From positions 465,712 to 529,711 of the forward strand of contig DBYK01000001.1 of assembly GCA_002310135.1 (NCBI GenBank): DNA of 64,000 nucleotides. The letters run 5' to 3'. The notes under the pieces are model-generated. The model saw only the letters and a list, made by a program, of their open reading frames with translations. It was not told the DNA's origin and made no database searches. The position numbers and the translations under genes are program-made. The stretch comes from Caryophanales bacterium UBA1188. GTDB lineage: Bacteria > Bacillota_I > Bacilli_A > Izemoplasmatales > UBA1188. This document shows positions 9,080 to 19,415 of this stretch, piece after piece (positions within the stretch are counted from its first letter, which is position 1; each line of letters opens with the position of its first letter).

Positions 9080-10099
9080 TTATTTCACTTTACTTCTAAG
9101 TTGTCCACATGCAGCATCAATATCATCACCAAGTTTTTTTCTCAAAGTCACATTAATACCACATTTTTTTAATGTATCATAAAATTTTGATACATTACTT
9201 TCTTTTGATTTCTTATAACTAAATTCATCCACATGATTATATGGAATTAAGTTCACATAAGCATTTAAACCTTTAATAAGATTGCTTAAAGCTATTCCAC
9301 ATTCATAAGAATCATTTATTCCATCAAGCATTAAATATTCAAAAGTTATTCTTCTTTTTGTCTTTTCAAAATAATATTTAACACTCTCAATCAATTCTTC
9401 TATAGGATAAACCTTATTGATAGGCATAAGTTTTGATCTAAGTTCATTAGTTGGGGCATGAAGAGAAATCGCAAGATTAATTCCTAAATTTTCTTCGCTT
9501 AATTCATATATTTTTGGAACTATACCACAAGTTGACAGTGTTATGTGCCTAATTCCAATCTCAAGACCAATTTTAGAATTAATAGTTCTAATAAATTTTA
9601 AAACTTCTTCTAAATTATCTAGAGGTTCACCAGTGCCCATTATTACAACACTTGATACTCTCTCTTTAGTATCGAGCCCTATAGCATATACCATCATAGT
9701 CATCTCTTCGCTCAATAAATTCCTTGTCTTCTTTTTAAGCCCTGATGCGCAAAAACTACAACCCATATTGCATCCCACTTCACTAGAAACGCAGACACTA
9801 TTTCCATATGACTGACGCATAAGGACGCCTTCAACTTTTTTTGAATCTTCAAGTTCAAAAAGATATTTGATAGTTTTATCTTTCGCCTCTTGTCTTACAA
9901 CTATTTTTGGAAGAGATAGAGAATAATTATTAATTAAGTATTCTCTTAACTCTTTTTTTATGTTTGTCATAAGATTAAAGTCAAGACAATTCTTTCTATA
10001 AACCCAATCAAATATTTGGTTTGCGTTATATGATTTGTAGTTATTCGCTAGAAGTTCTTTTTCTAAAGAATCAAGCGTAAGAGAGAAAAATGATTTCAT
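9080..10099 (-). CDS. rlmN: 23S rRNA/tRNA (adenine-C2) methyltransferase RlmN
   Basis: A radical SAM methylase that methylates A2503 of 23S rRNA and A37 of some tRNAs. The 339-residue protein has the CxxxCxxC cluster at C110, C114 and C117 (CNMGCSFC), the GTGEPLDN motif, an SLHAPTNELR strand and a C-terminal cysteine (AACGQL) that acts as the methyl-carrying residue in the family. RlmN rather than Cfr is inferred from length and context. Its ATG shares a base with the pheT stop (TAATG). Confidence 0.93.
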   Translation of the reverse strand: MKSFFSLTLDSLEKELLANNYKSYNANQIFDWVYRKNCLDFNLMTNIKKELREYLINNYSLSLPKIVVRQEAKDKTIKYLFELEDSKKVEGVLMRQSYGNSVCVSSEVGCNMGCSFCASGLKKKTRNLLSEEMTMMVYAIGLDTKERVSSVVIMGTGEPLDNLEEVLKFIRTINSKIGLEIGIRHITLSTCGIVPKIYELSEENLGINLAISLHAPTNELRSKLMPINKVYPIEELIESVKYYFEKTKRRITFEYLMLDGINDSYECGIALSNLIKGLNAYVNLIPYNHVDEFSYKKSKESNVSKFYDTLKKCGINVTLRKKLGDDIDAACGQLRSKVK

Positions 10100-12483
10100 T
10101 ACATTCTAATTTTTATTCCTAAATTATCTAAGTGTTTAAGGATTGCATCAATTAATGCATCTATTTCTGTGGTTTCAAGTGTTTTAGTCATATCTTGGAA
10201 TGTTAAAGATAGCGCTAATTGTTTCTTTCCTTCACCAAGGTTTTGTCCTTTGTATAAATCGAACACTTTAACATCTGTGAGCATTCTTTTACCGACTTTC
10301 TTGATTTCATCTATTAATTCTTGTGAACTCAAATCTTCACTAACTACTAAAGCTAAGTCACGAACAATGCTTGGATATTTTGAAATACCTTTCACAGTTT
10401 TAATAGGATGTGCATAGTTGAATAATTTATCTAAATTTAATTCAAATACATAGGTCTCAGGTACATCAAAATATTTCATTGCCTCAGGATGAAGTTTTCC
10501 AATGAAACCAACTACTTCATCTTTTCCTAAAGCGATACTTGCGCTAACGTGTGGATGAAGTCCTTTTAAAGGAGTGCTTGGCTTAATTATCTTATAATTT
10601 TTGATGTATAATTTATCAAATAAGTTTTCAATTAATCCTTTTAGATAGAAGAAGTCAACTTCTTCTTTTTCACCTTTCCAAAGAGTTGATGAGATTATAC
10701 CTGTTAAAGCGCCTGATAGAATCTTATCTTCTTTTTCCATCTCATATCTTCTTCCAATTTCATATAAGAAGACATTATTAGTTTTTCTATTCAAGTTGTA
10801 TCTAATGGTTTCAAGAAGACTTGGAAGAGATGAGTGCCTCATATAAACTCTATCATCTACTAGAGGATTCATTATCTTAACGAGGCTGTGTTCTTCATTA
10901 TCAAAATAAGTTGCTTTTTCAAAAGATGTTAAAGAATAAGTGATAACTTCATTCATATTGTATGAGAGAAGGTGCCTAATATTTCTTACAAATTTTTGAT
11001 AAGGTGATAATTTTCCAACATTTTCTGATTTTGGAAGAACTGCGTCGAGTTTATCATAACCATCAATTCTTACAATTTCTTCAATCAAATCTTGATATGT
11101 TTCAATATCTCCTCTTCTTTTTGGAACGTATACAGTAAATTCACCATCTTTAAATGTTGATTTAAATGATAATGAATCAAAAATTTTCTCTATTTGTTTA
11201 GGGTCATAAATTCTTCCAAGCACAGAATTGATTGAAGACATCTTAACTTTAACTACATTATCCTTAGTATCTAGGTTATCAAAATAATAACCTTTAGATA
11301 AGACCTTACCACCCGCAATATCTTGAAGCATTTTTGATGCGAGGTCTAAAGCGTATTTTGTCATCTCAGGATTAATTCCTTTTTCAAATCTCATTGAAGA
11401 TTCACTTGAAAGGTTTAATCTCTTAGAAGTGTTTTTAATATTCTTTGGATTAAAGAGCGCAGCCTCTAAGAAAATATTCTTAGTAGTTGGTTCAACTTCA
11501 CTATTTAATCCTCCCATTACACCACCAAGACAAAGTGGCTTTTCACCATCAGTGATAACGATATCATCTTTAGTTAGAATTCTTTCTTGATGATCTAGAG
11601 TTGTGAATTTATAACCATCTTCTGCCATCTTAACAACTATATTTTTAGTTTTAATTTCATCATAATCAAAAGCGTGAAGTGGTTGGCCAGTAACCATAAG
11701 ACAATAATTTGTGATGTCAACTACATTATTGATAGGACGAATATTCATTTTCATGAGTGCGCCTTTTAACCATGCTGGAGATTCAGATATTTTTACATCT
11801 TTGATTACTTTAGAATAATATCTCATACAATTAATAGTAGTAGTTGATACTTTGATGTCAGCTTCTTCTTTTATCTCATTAGCTTTTTCAAATTCGAGAT
11901 GTATTTTGGAATCAAGCATAGCTTTAGTGTCATATGCAACACCAATGATTGACAAAAGATCATTTCTGTTAGGCGTGAGTTCAATTTCTAAAACTTTATC
12001 ATTTAAATGAAGGTATTCAAGTGGATCTATACCTATTTCTACGTCGTCATTCAAATAATAGATGCCATCATATCCTTGGAATTTATGGTCTATACCTAAT
12101 TCTTCTAAAGCACAGTTCATACCATTAGATTCAACACCACGGATTAAAGCTTTTTTCATAGTTATTGTTTTGCCTGGGTTTTCCCTATCTGGGAGATTGA
12201 CTCCAACTTTTGCGACAATAACTTTTTTATTTACTAAAACATTTGGAGCGCCACATACGATTTCTAAGATTTCATCTTTTAAATCTACAGTTGTGATATG
12301 GAGGTGATCAGAATTTGGATGATTTTTAACATCTATGATTTTTCCAACTTTTAATCCTTTAACACTTACAAAATCATCAAATGAATCAACTTCAGCGCTT
12401 TTTAAAGAGAAGTTTTTTACAAACTCATCTAAATCAACGTTTATATCTACATATTTCTTTAATATCTCAATAGGAATTAACAT
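10099..12483 (-). CDS. pheT: Phenylalanyl-tRNA synthetase beta subunit
   Basis: The 794-residue subunit of the (alpha-beta)2 enzyme that charges tRNA-Phe. Domains in order are an N-terminal EMAP/tRNA-binding fold (about 40-150, NHPNSDHLHITTV), the B3/4 editing domain, B5, a catalytic-like core and a C-terminal FDX-ACB anticodon-binding domain (about 700-794, SKYPSIVRDLAL). Length and order are normal. It follows pheS after ten bases, sits in the T-box-controlled unit, and overlaps rlmN by one base. Confidence 0.96.
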   Translation of the reverse strand: MLIPIEILKKYVDINVDLDEFVKNFSLKSAEVDSFDDFVSVKGLKVGKIIDVKNHPNSDHLHITTVDLKDEILEIVCGAPNVLVNKKVIVAKVGVNLPDRENPGKTITMKKALIRGVESNGMNCALEELGIDHKFQGYDGIYYLNDDVEIGIDPLEYLHLNDKVLEIELTPNRNDLLSIIGVAYDTKAMLDSKIHLEFEKANEIKEEADIKVSTTTINCMRYYSKVIKDVKISESPAWLKGALMKMNIRPINNVVDITNYCLMVTGQPLHAFDYDEIKTKNIVVKMAEDGYKFTTLDHQERILTKDDIVITDGEKPLCLGGVMGGLNSEVEPTTKNIFLEAALFNPKNIKNTSKRLNLSSESSMRFEKGINPEMTKYALDLASKMLQDIAGGKVLSKGYYFDNLDTKDNVVKVKMSSINSVLGRIYDPKQIEKIFDSLSFKSTFKDGEFTVYVPKRRGDIETYQDLIEEIVRIDGYDKLDAVLPKSENVGKLSPYQKFVRNIRHLLSYNMNEVITYSLTSFEKATYFDNEEHSLVKIMNPLVDDRVYMRHSSLPSLLETIRYNLNRKTNNVFLYEIGRRYEMEKEDKILSGALTGIISSTLWKGEKEEVDFFYLKGLIENLFDKLYIKNYKIIKPSTPLKGLHPHVSASIALGKDEVVGFIGKLHPEAMKYFDVPETYVFELNLDKLFNYAHPIKTVKGISKYPSIVRDLALVVSEDLSSQELIDEIKKVGKRMLTDVKVFDLYKGQNLGEGKKQLALSLTFQDMTKTLETTEIDALIDAILKHLDNLGIKIRM

Positions 12484-12493
12484 ATCTTTCCTC

Positions 12494-13519
12494 CTACTTA
12501 AATTGCTTATTTTGTCTTAAGTCGTTAGAGTATAGAGTTCTTATATCTTCTATTCCATACTTAAGCATTGCGATTCTCTCTATTCCAACACCAAACGCAA
12601 ATCCTTGATAAATATTTGGGTCATATCCACACATCTTTAGTACATTGTTATTAACCATACCTGCGCCAAGTATTTCAATCCATCCAGTGCCTTTACAAAG
12701 AGCACATCCTTTACCATGACATTTAAAACATGATACATCTACTTCTATTGATGGTTCTGTGAATGGAAAATATGATGGACGAAGTCTTATTTCTCTATCT
12801 TCTCCAAACAAAGCTTTAGCCATTGATAGAAGTGTGCCTTTAAGTTCAGACATAGAAACTGTCTTATTCACAACCAATCCTTCCATTTGAGTGAATTCAT
12901 GTGAATGAGTCGCATCATCATCGTCTCTTCTATATGCTTTACCAGGACAAATAATTCTTACATCCCTTTTCTCTTCATCTTCAAGCATTGTATGAGCTTG
13001 AACCGCAGATGTTTGAGTTCTAAGAAGTCTCACAGCATCTACATAGAATGTATCCTGCATCGCTCTTGCGGGATGATCTTTTGGAATGTTTAATAATTGG
13101 AAATTAAATTTATCTTCTTCAACTTCAGGTCCATCTTTAACTTCATATCCCATACCTATAAATAAGTCCTCTATTTCCTCTATAACTTTAGATAAGATAT
13201 GAATAGAGCCTTGATTTATTTCTTTTCCTGGAAGTGTAACATCTACTTTTTCACTTTCAAGCTTTTTAAGTTGTTCTTCTTTTTCTAGTTCTTTTTTCTT
13301 CTCCTCAAAAAGTTCTGTGGCTAAAGCCTTTAAAGCATTAACCTTTTCTCCTAATGTTCTCTTTTCTTCATTTGGAAGATTCTTCATATCTAAAAGAAGC
13401 TCTTGAATAGGACCTTTCTTTCCTAGATATTGAGCTCTAAGTTCAGATAATGTTTGAAGATTTAATTTCAATGTTTTAAAGTCTTCATTAATCTTTCGTT
13501 TTAATTCTTCAAGTTCCAT
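12494..13519 (-). CDS. pheS: Phenylalanyl-tRNA synthetase alpha subunit
   Basis: The 341-residue catalytic subunit, a class II synthetase. An N-terminal coiled coil (about 1-90, KKELEKEEQLKKLESEK) precedes the class II core with motif 2 (YRRDDDDATHSHEFTQMEG) and motif 3 (GFAFGVGIERIAML). A short cysteine pattern (CFKCHGKGCALC) is present in the core, as in many Firmicutes PheS proteins. The start has a strong ribosome binding site (AAAGGAG). Expression is controlled by the T-box leader immediately upstream. Confidence 0.96.
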   Translation of the reverse strand: MELEELKRKINEDFKTLKLNLQTLSELRAQYLGKKGPIQELLLDMKNLPNEEKRTLGEKVNALKALATELFEEKKKELEKEEQLKKLESEKVDVTLPGKEINQGSIHILSKVIEEIEDLFIGMGYEVKDGPEVEEDKFNFQLLNIPKDHPARAMQDTFYVDAVRLLRTQTSAVQAHTMLEDEEKRDVRIICPGKAYRRDDDDATHSHEFTQMEGLVVNKTVSMSELKGTLLSMAKALFGEDREIRLRPSYFPFTEPSIEVDVSCFKCHGKGCALCKGTGWIEILGAGMVNNNVLKMCGYDPNIYQGFAFGVGIERIAMLKYGIEDIRTLYSNDLRQNKQFK

Positions 13520-13535
13520 AACTTTACTCCTTTAT

Positions 13536-13760
13536 AAATAAAATAAAGCATCCGACAAAGGACGCTTTTATTTCGTGGTACCACCTTATTTTTGAAATTT
13601 CTTTCAACACTTTTTCACCTATAACGAGGTTAACCGGAAGGGATTAGCTTCACTGAAGGATGAATTCGCCTCATTCTATTTTAGGATTCATCTCACCATT
13701 TTAATCCCTCGCTTTTAAATAGAGTACCTGAAGTTACTACTTCCTTGTCTTAGTTTTATT
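13536..13760 (-). promoter_or_regulatory. T-box leader (tRNA-Phe sensing) of the pheST unit
   Basis: The transcript before pheS carries a complete T-box. Stem I contains GGTGAGA and a specifier loop with GAATTCATCC, so the specifier codon is TTC (Phe) at 13664-13662, matching the downstream gene. The conserved antiterminator box AAGGTGGTACCACG is at 13587-13574. A terminator stem AAAGCGTCC/GGATGCTTT spans 13568-13545 and is followed by a T-rich run. Uncharged tRNA-Phe would stabilise the antiterminator and allow transcription of pheS, pheT and probably the following genes. It is the only T-box seen in the window. Confidence 0.92.
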
Positions 13761-13805
13761 ATTTTTCTATCATATATTATATAATAGAAAATCAATTAAA
13801 TCTAA

Positions 13806-14549
13806 TTATTTTTTTATGAATAATATATAAAAACATTCAAATGGAAATAAAACACATAGTGATACTTCCATAATAGATAATCTAAAAACACATTCTTTAG
13901 TGATATATGAGTCTTTAAAACTTCTAAGCCCTTCATAATAAAAAGATGCGATTAATTCTACTAAAGATATAGTAATAAGGGATACTAAAAAAGCTTTGAT
14001 GAAATCTAATGAAAGGTTATATATTGAAACTAATCTAATGATTAAGACATCTAAAATTAAAGAACTAAGTAAAATCACAAGATATCTATACATCACATGT
14101 TTAATGCTTGGGATTTTAAAATAATAAAATATTGATGTGAAAAGAATAGATGAAATTATAGATAAAGAAAATACCTTAAAAAGTATTAAATCATCATGAT
14201 TGATGTTTGGGATTAAGGATAATATTTCTATTAGAAAAGATGATGTTGATATGAGAAACAGTCCTATACTTAGGCTGAACACAATAGATAAAAGTAGATG
14301 ATACTTTTCTTTTTTTAAGATAAAAATAAAGGATAGTATTATGGATACTAAAGATATGAGTGAAAGTGTAGATGTGAATACTAAGTTTGAATAAACATTA
14401 AATATGAATGAAAATAATAAAAACATAGATAGAGATAGCACTAAAAGACATAGATTTTTGTTTTCTATGTCTTTGAAGTCAACATCATTAATATTTTCTC
14501 TAAGTAATAATTTACATTTTTTAAAAAGCGGATTACCTATAAATTTCAT
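13806..14549 (-). CDS. Hypothetical multi-pass membrane protein
   Basis: I do not recognise this 247-residue protein. After a polar N-terminus (about 1-30) it has roughly seven hydrophobic helices, and ends close to FYILFIKK. Its codon use resembles its neighbours. The ATG shares one base with the polC stop codon (TAATG), so it is almost surely translated from the polC transcript. No catalytic motif is visible. It could be a lineage-specific membrane protein whose link to polC is only transcriptional. The gene ends just before the pheS promoter region. Confidence 0.6.
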   Translation of the reverse strand: MKFIGNPLFKKCKLLLRENINDVDFKDIENKNLCLLVLSLSMFLLFSFIFNVYSNLVFTSTLSLISLVSIILSFIFILKKEKYHLLLSIVFSLSIGLFLISTSSFLIEILSLIPNINHDDLILFKVFSLSIISSILFTSIFYYFKIPSIKHVMYRYLVILLSSLILDVLIIRLVSIYNLSLDFIKAFLVSLITISLVELIASFYYEGLRSFKDSYITKECVFRLSIMEVSLCVLFPFECFYILFIKK

Positions 14550-17500
14550 TAAATACCTAAATTAAGAGTCATCTGATTATCATCAGGCATTCCATCAAAT
14601 ACACCAAGTGTTTCCATCTTTTGGAATATAGTCTTAGTGACAGATGTCCTCTTTATGAAATCATTTTTAGTTGAGAAATGCTTTTCTTTTCTCGCCTCAA
14701 CAATACTATTTGCGCCATTTAAGCCAAGTCCATCTATAGCCATAAATGGGATGTATAGTCCTGATTCATCTTCAGGAATTAAGAATTCAGTTGCCTCACT
14801 ATGCTCTAAGTTGACATTGTAGAATTTGAATCCTCTAATACACATTTCAAGACAGATTTCTAGAGTTGTGATTAATCCCTCATCTTTTTGTTTCTTTTCT
14901 TCTCTTGATAAGTTCTTTAGTCTTTCAAGTTCACTTCTAATAAGAGGAACACCACCAATCATTGTCTCAATATCGAATGCAGTCATTTTTTTAGATAGAA
15001 TTGCACTATAGAAATATATTGGTCTATAATACTTAAACCAAGCTATACGAAGAGCGCTTATGACATAAGCTGTAGCGTGTGCTTTAGGGAATAGATATTT
15101 GATTTTATTGCAGCTCCAAATATACCAGCTTGGTATATCATAATGAGATAATTTATCTTTGAATTCATCCCATTCAGCTGGTTTCTTAGTTGGACGACCC
15201 TTTCTTACAAATTCCATTGTTTGGAAAGCTAAATCTTCAGGTACACCAAATGATATTAAGTTAGTCATAATATCATCTCTACATCCAATAATATCTTTAA
15301 ATGGGATTTTAGGAAGACCCTTTTCTGCACCTCTTAAAAGAGTTTGTGCATTATCATTCCATACATTTGTACCATGAGATAATCCTGATACCTTAACTAA
15401 CTCCGCAAAAGTTTTAGGTCTCGCTTCTTCTAATAATCCCCTTACGAAGCCTGTGCCAAGTTCACTTATACCATAAGATGCGATAGTAGACATTATATCA
15501 TCGGGATTACAACCTATTGATTCTGTGTTATTCATCATTTGATATACTTTAGAATCATCAACTGGGATATCCATAGCGTCTTCAAACGGGAATCTAGTAG
15601 GACGCATCTTAACGTATTTCATTAAATATCTAATAACGGTAGGATCATCATGACCTAATACATCTAGTTTAAATAGATTCTTTTCAAAAGAATGGTATTC
15701 ATAATGAGTTGTCTTCCAACTCCTATCTTTTGAATCTCCAGGATATTGAATAGGTGTAACATCATATATTTCTATATCTTCTGGGACAACTACTATTCCC
15801 CCAGGGTGTTGAGAAGATGTCTTCTTAACTCCAATAATTTGGTAAGATAAGCCTTCTATTTCCGCTTTCTTATGATGGATTGGCTCAAGTCCTTGACTAA
15901 CTCTTTGATTATTAACTAATTCAAAATAATCTCTTACTATAGCGTAAGCAGTCTTATCTTGACATGTAAGAATAGTCCCTGCCCTAAACGCTTTATCCAT
16001 ACCGAATAATTCTCTTATATATTCGTGTATATCATCTCTATTATCCCCAGAAAAGTTTAAATCTATATCTGGTGTTTTTGGATCTTGAGGAACACCTAAG
16101 AATGTTTCAAATGGGATATCGTGGCCATCACGTATCAGCATTTCACCACATATTGGACATTTGTGATTTGGAAGATCAAATCCACTAAGTGTGTTATCGA
16201 GGATTGGGATTAGTTCTTCTTCATCTTTTCTTATTCCATATTTTTCTTTTTGAGATTTAGACATCTTAAATGAAGTGTAGTGACACTTAGGACACCTATA
16301 ATGAGGTGGAAGAGAGTTGACCTCTGTGATGTTTAAAAGATATGCGACAAAGGAAGAGCCCACTGACCCTCTTGAACCAACAATATATCCATCTTTCCTA
16401 GATCTATTAACTAACAGTTGAGATATTAGATAGATTGTGGAGAATTTATTTTTGATGATTGAATCTAATTCTTCTCTTATTCTATCTAAAACCATTCCAG
16501 GAAGTAATTCACCATAAAATTGAGATGCTTTTTCATAAACACTTTTTTTAACATATTCTTCAGCACTTGGTATTCCATAATTCTTCATGAAATCATCTTT
16601 TGGTGGATATAAAGTTTTTGAGAATGCTTTAACGTCTTCTATAGCGTCAGCAATTAAATTAGTGTTTTCAACTACTATTTCATATGCAAGTTTTTCTCCA
16701 AGGAATGAGAATTCATCAAGCATTTCACGTGTTGTCATATAATATTCTGCTGGAATCTCTTCTTCCTTGCTTAAATAGTGCCATCTTTCACCGCCAACAG
16801 GTTCAGTATGCACTAATATATCTCTATAGAGCGTATCTTCTTTGTTGATTTGATGACAATCACCAGTTGCGCATACAGGAATTGAATGTTTTTTAGCTAT
16901 TGTGATAATTCTTTTTATAGTATCTGTATAGCAATATACATGGTTATCCATGTGATTCTTATAATAATTGAATGAATTTAGTGGTTGAACTTCAATATAA
17001 TCATAAAAATCAATTATAGATTCTAATTCTTCATTACTCTTTCTAAAAGCAGTATCGAAGAAATAAGAATTCCTACAACCACTTCCAACTAATAAACCCT
17101 CTCTATATTTTTCTATAGCATCTTTAGTAATAATTGGTTCAGCTTGGAAATAATCAGTTGATGCGATAGAGAGTAGATGGTAGAGGTTTTTTATACCTTC
17201 TTGAGATCTTACTATCAGATTTATGTGGTTTGGAATAACGAGTTTAAATGCATTAGATTTGTTTATTAGAGAATTGATTTCATCATGATATTTGATGTTT
17301 GATTCTTTGAGCTTCTCAACGAGATGTAAGAATAATTCTCCAGTCGCTCTTGCATCGTCTAGAGCTCTATGGTGATTTACTAGAGGAATATTCAAAAAAG
17401 AACATAGTCTATCTAAACTGAAATATTTTCTTTCTGGGAATAATAGTTTAGACAAAACTAAAGTATCTATTACAGGATACTTCTCATACTCAATCCCTAA

Positions 17501-19018
17501 ATCATCAAAATTCTTATATAAATGACTTATATCAAATTCAGCATTATGAGCGACTAAAATTGAGCCATTGATGTATTCTTTAAATTCAGTTAAGGCTTCT
17601 AATCTCGATTTAGCGTTTTCGACATCTCTATTTTTAATTCCTGTGATTTTTGTGATTGAAGATGGAATAGGTCTTTCTGGGTTAACTAAACTTGAGAATG
17701 TTCCAAGCACTATTCCATTTTGAATCTTAACCGCAGATATCTCTATGATGCGTTCATAATTTGTAGAAAAACCTGTAGTTTCAAGGTCAAATACCACATA
17801 AGTTGCATCCTCAAGGGATATGTGTTTTGAATGATATGCAGCTTCAACTTTATCTTCATCAACAAAGCTTAGTTCAACGCCATATATAGGTTTTAATTCT
17901 TTATGAGATGAAGTGTACTCATATAAATCATGAAAACTTTGAACTGATGAATGATCAGTTATCGCAAGTGCAGTGTGACCAAATTGTTTAGCGACTTTGA
18001 TATAATCGGTCATATCTGGAACTGCATCAATAGATGACATCTTAGTATGAAGATGAAGTTCTACTCTTTTAACTGGTTCTGTGTCTTCTCTTGTTGTGAT
18101 TGGCTTTGGCTCTTTTGAATATTTCATATTCACTATTACAGCTTGAATAGAGTTTTGAAATTGATTGAATTCAAAATAACACTGAACGATTACCTTATCT
18201 CCAATTTTGATTTCACTAAAATATCTTTCTTCTTCTTTTGATTTTAATTTTCTTTTAACGCAATAAACATAATGGTTATCATCTCTTAATACAAAGTTTA
18301 CTGAACCTCTTTTATCTAGATTATCGAAATCAAAGAAAACCAAATCACCTTCAATAAGAAAATTCCAAGTGTTTTGAGAATCTTTGAAATTTGTGAAATC
18401 TTCTAAACTGTCATCTGGTAAATCTGATATCTTTAATTCTTTGCCATATAATTTTTTATCAATTAGAAATACATATTCTTCTTCTTTAGTTTGTTTTTTA
18501 ATTTCTTGAATTAGTTCGCTTTTTTCTTTTCTTATTAACTCTTTTATGTCTTCATCATTATTAACTATTTCAAGATAAACATTTACATTATCAAAACCAA
18601 AGGTTTTGAAAGAATTTAAAATTTGATTTCTATATAAATTAAACTTAGAGTCAATTGATGGAACTTGAATATTTATTGTGTTTGATAATAGAGTAACTGT
18701 GTAATCTATAGTTGTAACAAGATTTGGGTTGTTTAATGATAATCTTTGAATAATGTATTTATAATAAGCTTTAACATCATCTTCAGTATATGAATTGAAA
18801 TGAAAATAATATTTTTGGTTTGTGATGCCTCTTCCTATAGTTGAAGAATCTAAAGCATCACAAAAATATTTCATTTCTAAAATAGGGAGAGGTTTTTCTC
18901 CACTTAAATATATTTTTGCATCCTTAGTTTCTTTAATTATTTCAATTTTATCAAGCTTAAGATTCTCTTTAATATAATCATCTTCAAAATTGATAAGTTT
19001 AAATAATTTCTCTATCAT
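14549..19018 (-). CDS. polC: DNA polymerase III PolC-type (replicative, with proofreading)
   Basis: The main replicative polymerase of low-GC Gram-positives. The 1489-residue protein contains, in order: an N-terminal domain; an OB fold; a PHP domain (HLHTKMSSIDA) split by an inserted DEDDh proofreading exonuclease (FDLETTGFST, with AHNAEFD and HHRALDDA); a Cys4 zinc motif (CPKCHY and CPICGE); the polymerase catalytic PDIDLNFSG aspartates; and a C-terminal tail. Length is normal for the family (about 1440). Transcribed from its own extended -10 promoter, with a hypothetical membrane protein gene co-translated downstream. Confidence 0.97.
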   Translation of the reverse strand: MIEKLFKLINFEDDYIKENLKLDKIEIIKETKDAKIYLSGEKPLPILEMKYFCDALDSSTIGRGITNQKYYFHFNSYTEDDVKAYYKYIIQRLSLNNPNLVTTIDYTVTLLSNTINIQVPSIDSKFNLYRNQILNSFKTFGFDNVNVYLEIVNNDEDIKELIRKEKSELIQEIKKQTKEEEYVFLIDKKLYGKELKISDLPDDSLEDFTNFKDSQNTWNFLIEGDLVFFDFDNLDKRGSVNFVLRDDNHYVYCVKRKLKSKEEERYFSEIKIGDKVIVQCYFEFNQFQNSIQAVIVNMKYSKEPKPITTREDTEPVKRVELHLHTKMSSIDAVPDMTDYIKVAKQFGHTALAITDHSSVQSFHDLYEYTSSHKELKPIYGVELSFVDEDKVEAAYHSKHISLEDATYVVFDLETTGFSTNYERIIEISAVKIQNGIVLGTFSSLVNPERPIPSSITKITGIKNRDVENAKSRLEALTEFKEYINGSILVAHNAEFDISHLYKNFDDLGIEYEKYPVIDTLVLSKLLFPERKYFSLDRLCSFLNIPLVNHHRALDDARATGELFLHLVEKLKESNIKYHDEINSLINKSNAFKLVIPNHINLIVRSQEGIKNLYHLLSIASTDYFQAEPIITKDAIEKYREGLLVGSGCRNSYFFDTAFRKSNEELESIIDFYDYIEVQPLNSFNYYKNHMDNHVYCYTDTIKRIITIAKKHSIPVCATGDCHQINKEDTLYRDILVHTEPVGGERWHYLSKEEEIPAEYYMTTREMLDEFSFLGEKLAYEIVVENTNLIADAIEDVKAFSKTLYPPKDDFMKNYGIPSAEEYVKKSVYEKASQFYGELLPGMVLDRIREELDSIIKNKFSTIYLISQLLVNRSRKDGYIVGSRGSVGSSFVAYLLNITEVNSLPPHYRCPKCHYTSFKMSKSQKEKYGIRKDEEELIPILDNTLSGFDLPNHKCPICGEMLIRDGHDIPFETFLGVPQDPKTPDIDLNFSGDNRDDIHEYIRELFGMDKAFRAGTILTCQDKTAYAIVRDYFELVNNQRVSQGLEPIHHKKAEIEGLSYQIIGVKKTSSQHPGGIVVVPEDIEIYDVTPIQYPGDSKDRSWKTTHYEYHSFEKNLFKLDVLGHDDPTVIRYLMKYVKMRPTRFPFEDAMDIPVDDSKVYQMMNNTESIGCNPDDIMSTIASYGISELGTGFVRGLLEEARPKTFAELVKVSGLSHGTNVWNDNAQTLLRGAEKGLPKIPFKDIIGCRDDIMTNLISFGVPEDLAFQTMEFVRKGRPTKKPAEWDEFKDKLSHYDIPSWYIWSCNKIKYLFPKAHATAYVISALRIAWFKYYRPIYFYSAILSKKMTAFDIETMIGGVPLIRSELERLKNLSREEKKQKDEGLITTLEICLEMCIRGFKFYNVNLEHSEATEFLIPEDESGLYIPFMAIDGLGLNGANSIVEARKEKHFSTKNDFIKRTSVTKTIFQKMETLGVFDGMPDDNQMTLNLGI

Positions 19019-19035
19019 AAAACACCTCTGTATTG

Positions 19036-19044
19036 ATTATAGCA
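19036..19044 (-). promoter_or_regulatory. Extended -10 promoter of polC
   Basis: TG-C-TATAAT reads on the minus strand at 19044-19036, only 17 bases before the polC ATG. The predicted transcript leader is about ten bases. No convincing -35 is seen. Confidence 0.7.
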
Positions 19045-19084
19045 TAATAAAATAATAAAAAACTTTGCGTCTTTTATTATTTTA

Positions 19085-19114
19085 GAAAAAGAAAACTCCT
19101 TATGCTAGGAGTTT
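19085..19114 (-). terminator. Terminator after rpoZ
   Basis: An 8-bp stem AAACTCCT/AGGAGTTT with a six-base loop is followed by a T-rich run on the minus strand. It begins two bases after the rpoZ stop and separates gmk-rpoZ from polC. Confidence 0.85.
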
Positions 19115-19115
19115 C

Positions 19116-19415
19116 TTATTCTTCGCTATCATCACTCTCTAATATTTCCATTGAAGAGAATGTATTTTCTGGTTTTGCATCTTCTGCAGTATCAACGAAT
19201 TCTACTTGTACTTTATCCGCTAAAATCTCTTCTAAAGCTTTTCCTATAGCGGTATAGCATTCATTACCACCGACTTCTTCCATTGATGAATAATTTTCTT
19301 CTTTAATTATCTTCGCTCTTTTTGCGGCAGTGAATGCAAGTTTATATTTTGAATCAATCTTTTCAAGTAATTGATCTATTGATGGGTATCTTAATCCGTC
19401 TTTATTGGTTGTCAT
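19116..19415 (-). CDS. rpoZ: RNA polymerase omega subunit
   Basis: A 99-residue small subunit that helps assemble and stabilise RNA polymerase. The N-terminal half has the family pattern RYPSIDQLLEKIDSKYKLA, then AAKRAKII, and KALEEILADKV. The C-terminal tail is acidic. It overlaps gmk by 14 bp, the standard gmk-rpoZ pairing, and a terminator follows directly. Confidence 0.92.
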   Translation of the reverse strand: MTTNKDGLRYPSIDQLLEKIDSKYKLAFTAAKRAKIIKEENYSSMEEVGGNECYTAIGKALEEILADKVQVEFVDTAEDAKPENTFSSMEILESDDSEE

